A DNA stretch of 6,680 nucleotides from Spirochaetota bacterium (lineage in GTDB: Bacteria; Spirochaetota; Spirochaetia; Treponematales; Treponemataceae). The notes under the pieces are model-generated. The model made no database searches. It saw only the letters and a list, made by a program, of their open reading frames with translations, and had not been told where the DNA came from. Positions 1 through 5,975 of this stretch are shown here, in pieces (position 1 is the stretch's first letter; each line of letters begins with the position of its first letter). The position numbers were made by a program, and so were the translations under genes. The stretch is taken from the NCBI GenBank assembly GCA_022704725.1, contig JAKJFV010000090.1:1-6680 (forward strand). Reading direction: 5' to 3'.

Positions 1-1027
1 AATCCTGTAAAATTGCATTTATTCTTAGAAAAAACTCATAATTTATTGCTGTTACATCTGTTGTTTTTGACATAGCAAGTGCATCACTGTTCAGGGAGTT
101 CTCAAACACAGATAATTCAGAAGGTGAAAGATTTACAAGATTTAAACCGTCCTTAGCCATAAGATCCAAATATTCTTTATCGGTTTCCTGCTGAACACCT
201 ACAAATTTAGATTCTGTATTTTTAACAGCAGCCAAGAGTGCCGGTTTATATTCAGCGGGTATTTGTTCCCATGTTTTCTCTGAAATGACAAAGGTTGCCA
301 TAATTGGACAAATTGCTGTGTTTATGACATAAGGCAGGTGTTTATAATATTGCGCGGCATAGGCATACATAGGTATGGTATATAAACCTTTTATGCCGTT
401 AACAGCCTTCATGCTTTGAATAATTTTTTCATTGGACACATCTTCTGTATTATAACCTGCCAGCTGAAAAGCACGGCCCAGAGCAGGACTGGTAATTCCG
501 CCGACACTCAATTTTGAGTTTTTAAGCTGCTCTGGAGTACGAACTTCTGTTTTTGTATAAAAATTAGCCCAGCCCACATTAAACCAGCCGAGAAGAACGA
601 AGCCCTGTTTTTGCATGGCATTATTAATTTCGCCTGACATTTTTTCAAGCACAATATCTACCTCATCCTGGCTCCTGAATAAAAAAGGAATACAGAGAGT
701 TAGTACATTTGAATCGGGAGCAAGTTCATAGGCGCCAAGATTTGTAAAAATGGCTCCGTCAATCGGGCTGCTCTGACCAGGCCTGACACTGCGCATCTTT
801 TGGACAACACCGTTTTCGCCGCCTAAAGCAGTCATATTATAAAATTGAACAGAAATCATTCCGTTTGTAGCCTTATTCCATTCGGAGGCTAAGACTTTCT
901 GCTCATTTTCCCATGCCGACCTTGCAGGTGCTACAGATGCAATTTTTATTGTCATCTTTTTCTGGGCAAAAATGGAACATAGATTTACTATAACAAATAG
1001 TATACATACTAGTTTTTTTAAAGTCAT
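1..1027 (-). CDS. TRAP transporter periplasmic solute-binding protein, DctP family (TatP-like), C-terminus cut by window edge
   Basis: This frame stays open from the ATG at 1027 to the left edge, giving 342 codons without a stop; the end lies outside the window. Residues 1-21 form a signal peptide (basic KK at 4-5, hydrophobic core 6-20, likely signal peptidase I cleavage after SIFA at 21). The mature part starts KIASVAPARSAWE and has the DctP-family pattern: IPFLFRSQDEVD near 113-124, GWFNVGWANFYT near 147-158, and TPEQLKNSKLSVGG near 164-177. Such proteins capture a solute in the periplasm and hand it to TRAP membrane subunits, which are presumably encoded past the left edge. The usual KIRV motif, whose arginine grips a substrate carboxylate, reads KLSV here (serine 174), so the ligand may not be an ordinary carboxylate. 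It follows tatT by 31 nt on the same strand, probably in one operon. The family assignment is firm; the TatP(T)-type identity rests largely on the tatT neighbour. Confidence 0.85.
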   Translation of the reverse strand, partial: MTLKKLVCILFVIVNLCSIFAQKKMTIKIASVAPARSAWENEQKVLASEWNKATNGMISVQFYNMTALGGENGVVQKMRSVRPGQSSPIDGAIFTNLGAYELAPDSNVLTLCIPFLFRSQDEVDIVLEKMSGEINNAMQKQGFVLLGWFNVGWANFYTKTEVRTPEQLKNSKLSVGGITSPALGRAFQLAGYNTEDVSNEKIIQSMKAVNGIKGLYTIPMYAYAAQYYKHLPYVINTAICPIMATFVISEKTWEQIPAEYKPALLAAVKNTESKFVGVQQETDKEYLDLMAKDGLNLVNLSPSELSVFENSLNSDALAMSKTTDVTAINYEFFLRINAILQD

Positions 1028-1032
1028 TATTT

Positions 1033-1037
1033 CTCCT
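1033..1037 (-). promoter_or_regulatory. Ribosome binding site of the TRAP solute-binding protein gene
   Basis: On the minus strand AGGAG lies 5 nt before the ATG at 1027. This supports the chosen start and contrasts with tatT upstream, which has no such site. Confidence 0.75.
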
Positions 1038-1058
1038 AAAATACAGAATTGTTATATT

Positions 1059-2033
1059 TTACCAAAAAATAAAATAATTATCACGGTTATTTTGTAAAAA
1101 CCGGGCTTTTTCCTGTGAAATAGTTGAGGCAAGTCTTGTTGAAGGATTATCATCCGGATTAATCGAAAGAGCTTTTTCTAAGGCTTCATCAAATCCGTTA
1201 TAATCCTGCGTACTTATACAAATTGCCTGTGCATAGGTAACATAGGGGCCGGGAGTTTTGCCCTTTGAAACTTCAAGAGCTTTCTGATGTGTCTCGAGCG
1301 CCCTGTCCATGCTTCCGCCGAAATCTGCAGGCGCTCCTGCATAGAATGACGTTAAAACATCCCATATTGCACCATCATTATAATCGGGGTTTAGAGAAGC
1401 GGCCTTTTCTAAAACTGCAACTGCCCCTCCAATAGTCGGCAGAATTGACGGATCCAACGGATCTGATGACCATGCACCAAGCCAGGCCGACCCGAGCCAA
1501 TAGGCATTATCAACATCTGTAAGCTGGAGTTTTGAAACAGATTGAAATATTTTATCTTCATCGGTGCTTAATATTTCCTGTGTAAAACCGGGATACCGCT
1601 GCTCAAAAACTTCTAATGCATAGTTTCTTCCCCGTAAATAATGCATTTTAGCCCGCTTAAATTCTGAATTTTGAAGCTCATATTGATCAGGGGGCAGCAT
1701 CTCTGCTTTGTGCTGAACAAAAGCATTGGCATACATAACGTAAAGAGAGGCAGTCATAGCTGTAATACCCTGATGGGAAGGATTCTGAACATGGAGTATC
1801 TCATAGAGTTTTAATGCTGTAGGAAAAAAATCGGCCATGAGTATTGGGTCAGATTCCCCTGTTAAGGGGAGCATTATGGAGTTACCTGCTTCCTTTACCT
1901 TACTAGGCTTTCCGTTTTTATCTGAACCTGATAACTGTGTTGAAACGGTGTTTACAAGATTTTTTTGTATTGAAGCACATGAAAATGCTGCAGCTGATAA
2001 AGCTATTATTAACAAAAGTCTGGGTAATTTCAT
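1059..2033 (-). CDS. tatT: TatT-family TPR lipoprotein (TRAP transporter-associated protein)
   Basis: This 324-residue protein begins with a lipoprotein signal peptide: KLPR, a hydrophobic stretch at 6-17, and a relaxed spirochaetal lipobox AFSC with the lipidated cysteine at 19. The rest is predicted helical with TPR-like units, for example GGAVAVLEKAASLNPDYN (202-219), the pair around SMDRALETHQKALEV (241-255), and FDEALEKALSINPDD (281-295). In T. pallidum the TatT protein Tp0956 is a trimeric TPR lipoprotein that associates with the TRAP binding protein Tp0957; the same gene pair and order are present here. The likely role is docking or passing a ligand to the neighbouring binding protein at the periplasmic face of a membrane. 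The start is well constrained: an in-frame TAG lies two codons upstream of the ATG and the signal peptide begins at this methionine. No Shine-Dalgarno is visible, and a strong promoter abuts the start. It ends in the aromatic tail YFIFW. Confidence 0.85.
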   Translation of the reverse strand: MKLPRLLLIIALSAAAFSCASIQKNLVNTVSTQLSGSDKNGKPSKVKEAGNSIMLPLTGESDPILMADFFPTALKLYEILHVQNPSHQGITAMTASLYVMYANAFVQHKAEMLPPDQYELQNSEFKRAKMHYLRGRNYALEVFEQRYPGFTQEILSTDEDKIFQSVSKLQLTDVDNAYWLGSAWLGAWSSDPLDPSILPTIGGAVAVLEKAASLNPDYNDGAIWDVLTSFYAGAPADFGGSMDRALETHQKALEVSKGKTPGPYVTYAQAICISTQDYNGFDEALEKALSINPDDNPSTRLASTISQEKARFLQNNRDNYFIFW

Positions 2034-2040
2034 AATCTAA

Positions 2041-2068
2041 ATTATATCCAGACTCTGCTAAAAGTCAA
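2041..2068 (-). promoter_or_regulatory. Sigma-70-type promoter of tatT
   Basis: On the minus strand TTGACT (2063-2068) and a perfect TATAAT (2041-2046) are separated by 16 bp. The expected transcription start is at about 2033-2034, which coincides with the A of the tatT ATG at 2033, so the mRNA should have essentially no leader. The site lies between the oad terminator and tatT, giving the TRAP genes their own promoter. Confidence 0.75.
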
Positions 2069-2074
2069 CTGAAC

Positions 2075-2114
2075 AAAAAAGACTGTCACCTTCTTTATAG
2101 AAAATGACAGTCTT
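2075..2114 (-). terminator. Rho-independent terminator of the oadGAB operon
   Basis: The arms 2079-2088 and 2105-2114 form a perfect 10-bp stem (AAGACTGTCA pairing with TGACAGTCTT). A second small stem inside the loop (TTCT 2091-2094 with AGAA 2099-2102) could extend it across a 2x2 internal loop. On the minus strand it is followed by six T residues (2075-2080); the plus-strand side has no T run, so it acts on minus-strand transcripts. It lies 48 nt past the oadB stop. Confidence 0.88.
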
Positions 2115-2162
2115 AATTGAGTGAATATCAATTCGTGATTATTAGTGAGCTAATACCTGATA

Positions 2163-3545
2163 TCAGCCGCCGTAGGTTGCAATAAATACACCCGCAGCAA
2201 TTGCAGTGCCTATAACACCTGCAACGTTCGGTCCCATGGCATGCATGAGAAGGAAGTTAGAAGGATCATGTTCCATACCGACCTTGTTGGAAACACGGGC
2301 TGCCATTGGAACGGCAGAAACACCGGCCGAACCGATAAGAGGATTGATCTTTTCCTTTAGGAAGAGGTTCATGATTTTAGCCATGAGTACACCGCCGAAG
2401 GTAGCTACAGCAAAGGCAAATAAGCCGAGAACGATGATACCTACAGCACTCGGGTTAAGAATTTTATCCGGAGTCATCTGTGAACCTACACCGAGGGAAA
2501 GAAGAATTGAAACGATGTTCAAGAGTTCGTTTTCCAATGTTTTTGCAAGGCGGTCAATAACACCGATCATCTTTACAAAGTTTCCGAATGCTAACATTCC
2601 AATAAGGGGAGCTGCTGTCGGAATAAAAGCAATTGCAAGAACTAAAAGAACAATCGGGAATAATACTTTTTCTGCCTTTGAAACATGGCGGAGCTGCTTC
2701 ATCTTGATCATTCTTTCCTGTTTTGTAGTCATCAGTTTCATTATCGGAGGCTGAATCATGGGAACGAGGGCCATATAGGAGTATGCTGCAACAGCGATAA
2801 TTGCCATCATATGCGGAGCTAATTTACCAGAAACATAGATGGATGTGGGGCCGTCAGCACCGCCGATGATTGCGATTGCACAGGCCTCAAACATATTGTA
2901 ATCAACACCGGGAATGAGGTTCATAAGCGCAACACCAAAGAGTGTTATAAAAACACCAAGCTGGGCTGCACCGCCGAGCAAGGCAGTTTTCGGGTTAGCT
3001 ATAAGAGGACCGAAGTCTGTCATTGCGCCGATGCCCATAAAAATAAGCATTGGGAAAAACTCGTTTCCGACACCTGCATCATAGATAATTTTGAGCATTC
3101 CAGAGTGTTCAGCATACATACCGCCGAAGGGAATGTTAACAAAAACAGTACCGAATCCGATCGGAATTAAGAGCAAGGGCTCAAAGCCCTTAGCTGCACC
3201 AAGATAGATAATAAGGAAACCTATAGCCATAAGAGCTAAGCGCTGCCAGCCGGTAACGGTAGTAGATTTAGCAGCGTCTACAAGATCTGCAACTTCTTCC
3301 TTACCATTAACAATTGCATTAATACCGGTATTTTCTACAGTGTTCTGTAAAAAGTCCTTAATTGAAATTAAGGGGACATTTTCACTACCAGAAATAATAG
3401 CAGTACTCATTGTTTTTAATGAGGCTACTTCATTATTATTCGATGAAGCAAAAACGGTACTTACCAATGAATATACAAGAGCAATGCCGAGTATTACCAT
3501 TGTTACAGAAAGTACTTTTTTGCTGTCTTTCTTTTGACCAAGCAT
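2163..3545 (-). CDS. oadB: Oxaloacetate decarboxylase beta subunit, Na+-translocating carboxybiotin decarboxylase
   Basis: This integral membrane subunit decarboxylates carboxybiotin carried by OadA and couples it to Na+ export. The core has family signatures: FEPLLLIPIGFG (121-132), GGADGPTSIYV (228-238), AAYSYMALVP (253-262), and NPLIGSAGVSAVPMAARVS (401-419). Asp231 matches the essential Asp203 of the Klebsiella subunit. Tyr257 and Ser410 lie at the same offsets from it as Klebsiella Tyr229 and Ser382, so the Na+/proton-coupling residues appear intact. At 460 residues it is longer than common family members (about 375-435). The extra length is at the N-terminus: a basic start (QKKDSKK), a hydrophobic segment at 11-33 ending in VFA, and a polar stretch at about 34-97 before the usual first helix. 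The AGGA ribosome site (3554-3557) is 8 nt before the ATG, in a 16-nt gap after oadA. The beta subunits of methylmalonyl-CoA and glutaconyl-CoA decarboxylases are close relatives; the oadA partner decides the name. Confidence 0.95.
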   Translation of the reverse strand: MLGQKKDSKKVLSVTMVILGIALVYSLVSTVFASSNNNEVASLKTMSTAIISGSENVPLISIKDFLQNTVENTGINAIVNGKEEVADLVDAAKSTTVTGWQRLALMAIGFLIIYLGAAKGFEPLLLIPIGFGTVFVNIPFGGMYAEHSGMLKIIYDAGVGNEFFPMLIFMGIGAMTDFGPLIANPKTALLGGAAQLGVFITLFGVALMNLIPGVDYNMFEACAIAIIGGADGPTSIYVSGKLAPHMMAIIAVAAYSYMALVPMIQPPIMKLMTTKQERMIKMKQLRHVSKAEKVLFPIVLLVLAIAFIPTAAPLIGMLAFGNFVKMIGVIDRLAKTLENELLNIVSILLSLGVGSQMTPDKILNPSAVGIIVLGLFAFAVATFGGVLMAKIMNLFLKEKINPLIGSAGVSAVPMAARVSNKVGMEHDPSNFLLMHAMGPNVAGVIGTAIAAGVFIATYGG

Positions 3546-3561
3546 AGTTATTTTCCTTTCC

Positions 3562-5613
3562 TTATTTGATTTCTGCTATAGCCTGACCTGCATTGATTGC
3601 AGAACCAGCTGATGAGAGGAAGTGTACAGTTCCGGCTGCAGTAGCCTTAACTTCAAGTTCCATCTTCATAGATTCAATCATTATGATTGTTTGACCGGCA
3701 GCAACAGAAGAACCTTCTGCAACGGTTGCCTTTAAGAAGGTGCCTGCAACAGGAGCCTGAACAGTTGTTCCGCCTGCAGCGGCAGGAGCAGCCTGTGGTG
3801 CTGGTGCGGCCTGTGGTGCAGCAGCAGGGGCTGCAGAAGCTCCTCCGCCGATTGCACCGAGAACCTGACCTGCAGTAATTGCAGAACCCGGATTTACAGA
3901 GTATGTTACAGGACCGTCAGCAGTAGCCTTTACTTCAAGCTCCATCTTCATGGACTCGATCATAATAACAGTCTGACCAGCTTTAACCTGGGTACCGGAT
4001 GGAACAACGTGTTTTAAAAGGGTTCCAGCTACGGGAGCGGTAATATTTGCACCGCTTGAAGAAACAGGAGCGGAGGCAGGAGAAGCAGAAGCTGCACCGA
4101 ATGCAACATTATATGCAGTTCCATTAACATTAACACTCATGGTGTCGCCTGCAGGACCTGTTGTAACGTTGTATGCTGTTCCATTAACATTTACAGTGTA
4201 TGAACCGCCATTAGAAGAGGCAGCAGGAGCCTTGGCAGCAGGTGCAAAAGAATCTGAATTAACAGGACCATTTGCTCTTTCTTTGAAGAACTTAGGAGCA
4301 ACTTTTGGGAACATTGCATAGGTTAAAACATCTTCAACGGAACCATCTGCACCGTTCTCTTTTGCTTCAGAAGCCATTTTATCCCATTCATTGGTGATGA
4401 GATCTGCAGGACGGCAGGTAACAACCTCGTCCATCTTGCTTTCTGCAAGAGCCTTTTTAACAAGGTCTGCGTTGCATGGAGCAGGAGTTGCACCGTATTT
4501 ACCGGTTAAAAGATCTCTTGTTTCACCGGTTAGTTTTGCATAACGGCCGAAAAGAACATTGAATACAGCCTGAGTTCCAACAATCTGACTTGTAGGAGTT
4601 ACTAGAGGAATGTAACCGCAGTCTTTCTGTACGATCGGGATTTCTTTAAGAACATCATCAATCTTATCTGCGGCTCCCTGTTCTTTGAGCTGACCTTCGA
4701 GGTTTGAAAGCATTCCGCCTGGTACCTGTGAAACAAGAATGCGGGTATCTGCACCTAAAAAGCTTGATTCAAATTTACCATACTTCTTGCGTACTTCACG
4801 GAAATATGCTGCAATTTCGAGAAGAGCCTTAATATCGAGACCGGTGTCCATTTCTGTACCATGGAGCATTTCTACTACAGTTTCTGTCGGGCTGTGGGAA
4901 GTACCCATTGCCATTGAGGATATTACTGTATCAAGAACCTCAGCTCCTGCCTCTGCAGCCTTTACTAAAGTTGCAACAGACATACCTGTTGTAGCGTGAG
5001 AGTGAATCTGAATTGGAATATTAACTTTAGCTTTAATAGCCTTTACCAGATCATAGGCTTCAAATGGTTTTAATAAACCTGACATATCTTTAATACAGAT
5101 AGAGTCTGCACCGAAATCTGCATAGGCTTTAGCAAGATCTGCATATACTTCTTTTGTATGATATGGTGTTGTGGCATAAGAAATAGCCATCTGAACATGC
5201 TTTCCTGTTTTCTTTGCCGCATCGGCAGCGCGTTTTAAGTTGCGGGGATCATTGCATGCATCAAAGATGCGGAATACACCGATACCGTTTTTCGCAGCAG
5301 CTTCTACGAATTTGTCAACAACATCGTCTGCATAATGGCGGTAACCGAGAAGGTTCTGGCCGCGTAAAAGCATCATAATAGGTGTATTGGGCAGTTTTGC
5401 CTTAAGCTGTCTTAAGCGTTCCCACGGATCTTCGTTTAAGAAGCGGATGCAGGAGTCAAAAGTTGCTCCGCCCCACGCTTCAAGACTTTCATAACCGATT
5501 TTATCTAATTTATCGCAGATCGGTAACATATCTGCAGTTGTCATACGGGTTGCATGAAGCGACTGGTGCGCATCGCGCAATACCAAGTCTGAAATTTTAA
5601 CTTTACGTGCCAT
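3562..5613 (-). CDS. oadA: Oxaloacetate decarboxylase alpha subunit with two tandem biotinyl domains
   Basis: This 683-residue soluble, biotin-dependent carboxyltransferase takes CO2 from oxaloacetate onto biotin, giving pyruvate, and delivers carboxybiotin to OadB. The carboxyltransferase barrel occupies about 5-290, with metal and active-site residues Asp14 (LVLRDAHQSLH), Lys175 (CIKDMSG; the usual carbamylated lysine), and His204 and His206 (QIHSHATTG). Asp14, His204 and His206 match Klebsiella Asp17, His207 and His209 at a constant offset. A conserved helical domain follows to about 445. After a linker come two VNVNGTAYNV elements (474-483, 494-503) and two full biotinyl domains: 524-588 with biotin lysine 556, and 618-682 with lysine 650, both in ESMKMELE. 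An Ala/Pro/Gln-rich linker (about 591-613) separates them. Most relatives are about 590-600 residues with one biotinyl domain. The start is supported by AAGGAG 5 nt upstream, which overlaps the oadG stop. Pyruvate carboxylase subunit B is a close relative, but the adjacent oadG and oadB point to the decarboxylase. Confidence 0.96.
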   Translation of the reverse strand: MARKVKISDLVLRDAHQSLHATRMTTADMLPICDKLDKIGYESLEAWGGATFDSCIRFLNEDPWERLRQLKAKLPNTPIMMLLRGQNLLGYRHYADDVVDKFVEAAAKNGIGVFRIFDACNDPRNLKRAADAAKKTGKHVQMAISYATTPYHTKEVYADLAKAYADFGADSICIKDMSGLLKPFEAYDLVKAIKAKVNIPIQIHSHATTGMSVATLVKAAEAGAEVLDTVISSMAMGTSHSPTETVVEMLHGTEMDTGLDIKALLEIAAYFREVRKKYGKFESSFLGADTRILVSQVPGGMLSNLEGQLKEQGAADKIDDVLKEIPIVQKDCGYIPLVTPTSQIVGTQAVFNVLFGRYAKLTGETRDLLTGKYGATPAPCNADLVKKALAESKMDEVVTCRPADLITNEWDKMASEAKENGADGSVEDVLTYAMFPKVAPKFFKERANGPVNSDSFAPAAKAPAASSNGGSYTVNVNGTAYNVTTGPAGDTMSVNVNGTAYNVAFGAASASPASAPVSSSGANITAPVAGTLLKHVVPSGTQVKAGQTVIMIESMKMELEVKATADGPVTYSVNPGSAITAGQVLGAIGGGASAAPAAAPQAAPAPQAAPAAAGGTTVQAPVAGTFLKATVAEGSSVAAGQTIIMIESMKMELEVKATAAGTVHFLSSAGSAINAGQAIAEIK
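3568..4044 (-). repeat. Tandem duplication of the biotinyl (BCCP-like) domain inside oadA
   Basis: The two units are 4044-3850 (residues 524-588) and 3762-3568 (residues 618-682). By hand they align over 65 residues with no gap and about 41 identities, including an unbroken run of 16 around ESMKME. The two copies use different synonymous codons in that run (for example GAG/GAA for Glu, TCC/TCT for Ser, GTA/GTT for Val), so the duplication is not recent. The biotin lysine codons are 3946-3948 and 3664-3666. The linker between them is low-complexity, rich in GCA/GCC alanine codons. Confidence 0.92.
4105..4194 (-). repeat. Two copies of a VNVNGTAYNV element in oadA, 60 nt apart
   Basis: The copies are 4165-4194 and 4105-4134, offset by exactly 20 codons. 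The ten encoded residues are identical and the DNA differs at only a few third positions. The element resembles the N-terminal VTVNGTAYDV strand of the transcarboxylase 1.3S biotin subunit, which contacts partner subunits there. It stands just before the two biotinyl domains. Confidence 0.85.
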
Positions 5614-5618
5614 ATTTA

Positions 5619-5624
5619 CTCCTT
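5619..5624 (-). promoter_or_regulatory. Ribosome binding site of oadA overlapping the oadG stop codon
   Basis: AAGGAG on the minus strand ends 5 nt before the oadA ATG, and its first two bases are the last two of the oadG TAA (5623-5625). Terminating ribosomes therefore sit on the oadA start site, which suggests translational coupling of the gamma and alpha subunits. Confidence 0.8.
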
Positions 5625-5874
5625 AATTATTTTGTTTTTGACGAACAGCCGCGGCAATAGCTGCTACTACTGCTGATTGATTAGCAGTTCCCTGGACTGC
5701 ACCTGCAGCAGCAGATGATCCTGATTGTTTTTCTTCCTGATCAAGTTTTAATAATTTAACGAGCTTTTCTACAAGCGTCATTGCGATTATTAAAATTATG
5801 AGGAATGAAAAAACAACACCCATACCCAGCATGGTCAATGTTGCACTTTGACCAAGCATCTGTGTTATTGTCAT
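5623..5874 (-). CDS. oadG: Oxaloacetate decarboxylase gamma subunit
   Basis: This small 83-residue protein has one membrane helix at about 11-37 (TLTMLGMGVVFSFLIILII...), followed by a charged cytoplasmic segment (EKLVKLLKLDQEEK), a Ser/Ala/Gly linker, and a C-terminal helix SAVVAAIAAAVRQKQ at 67-81. The last element is the conserved OadG tail that binds the alpha subunit. The family's role is to anchor OadA to the OadB membrane subunit and speed carboxyl transfer. It is the first gene of the operon, before oadA and oadB, as in several other bacteria. The start has GGAGG four nt upstream. It contains no His and no Cys; the Klebsiella subunit uses C-terminal histidines to bind Zn2+, so that site is missing here. 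The context makes the assignment secure although sequence conservation in this family is low. Confidence 0.9.
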   Translation of the reverse strand: MTITQMLGQSATLTMLGMGVVFSFLIILIIAMTLVEKLVKLLKLDQEEKQSGSSAAAGAVQGTANQSAVVAAIAAAVRQKQNN

Positions 5875-5878
5875 ATAG

Positions 5879-5883
5879 CCTCC
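5879..5883 (-). promoter_or_regulatory. Ribosome binding site of oadG
   Basis: A strong GGAGG lies 4 nt before the ATG at 5874 on the minus strand. The spacing is short but workable, and the site fixes the start of the first oad gene. Confidence 0.75.
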
Positions 5884-5900
5884 AAAAATAACTATTAAAC

Positions 5901-5929
5901 TTACGTTAATTGAAAATAATTATACGTAA
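5901..5929 (-). promoter_or_regulatory. Imperfect inverted repeat in the oad leader: 5' hairpin or operator
   Basis: The arms 5901-5911 (TTACGTTAATT) and 5918-5929 pair over 11 bp with one bulged base at 5923 and a 6-nt loop. Relative to the predicted transcription start near 5931, it occupies about +3 to +31 of the oad mRNA. It could be a stabilising 5' stem or the binding site of a dimeric regulator. It has no T run after it, so it is not a terminator. Confidence 0.45.
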
Positions 5930-5937
5930 TCATGACA

Positions 5938-5966
5938 ATTATATAAAAAATGCCAATCTTATTCAA
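5938..5966 (-). promoter_or_regulatory. Sigma-70-type promoter of the oadGAB operon
   Basis: On the minus strand TTGAAT (5961-5966) and a perfect TATAAT (5938-5943) are 17 bp apart. The predicted start is near 5931 (a G), giving a leader of about 57 nt before oadG. A second TATAAT at 5919-5924 lacks a recognisable -35 at a suitable distance and is a weaker candidate. Confidence 0.7.
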
Positions 5967-5975
5967 GACAAGCTG

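Noticed and set aside
1856..1869. GC-rich hairpin (CCCCT, GTTA loop, AGGGG) inside tatT
   Set aside because: It is only a 5-bp stem within coding sequence for residues around PLTG, has no T run on either strand, and could arise by chance.
1837..2040. Plus-strand open frame opposite the tatT 5' end
   Set aside because: It is antisense to the signal peptide region and runs across the tatT promoter; no ribosome site or homology is seen.
2115..2162. Small inverted repeats after oadB (ATTGA/TCAAT, ATTAG/CTAAT, and the palindrome TGATATCA)
   Set aside because: The stems are 4-5 bp of AT-rich sequence; the strong terminator just downstream accounts for transcript ending, so no separate role is supported.
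2206..2754. Plus-strand open frame of 182 codons opposite oadB
   Set aside because: It is antisense to a highly conserved stretch of oadB, has no family resemblance, and its length reflects the codon bias of the real gene.
3769..3843. Ala/Pro-rich low-complexity tract in oadA as a possible slippage or frameshift site
   Set aside because: The frame is continuous through it and it reads well as the flexible linker typical of biotinyl and lipoyl proteins.
3687..4999. Several plus-strand open frames opposite oadA
   Set aside because: One is a low-complexity Gln/Leu/Arg-rich product caused by the reversed Ala-rich linker; the others are also shadows of conserved oadA codons.
5919..5924. Second TATAAT on the minus strand as an alternative oad promoter
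   Set aside because: At 16-18 bp upstream there is no reasonable -35 element and no TGn extension; it also lies inside the leader inverted repeat, so the site at 5938-5966 is preferred.
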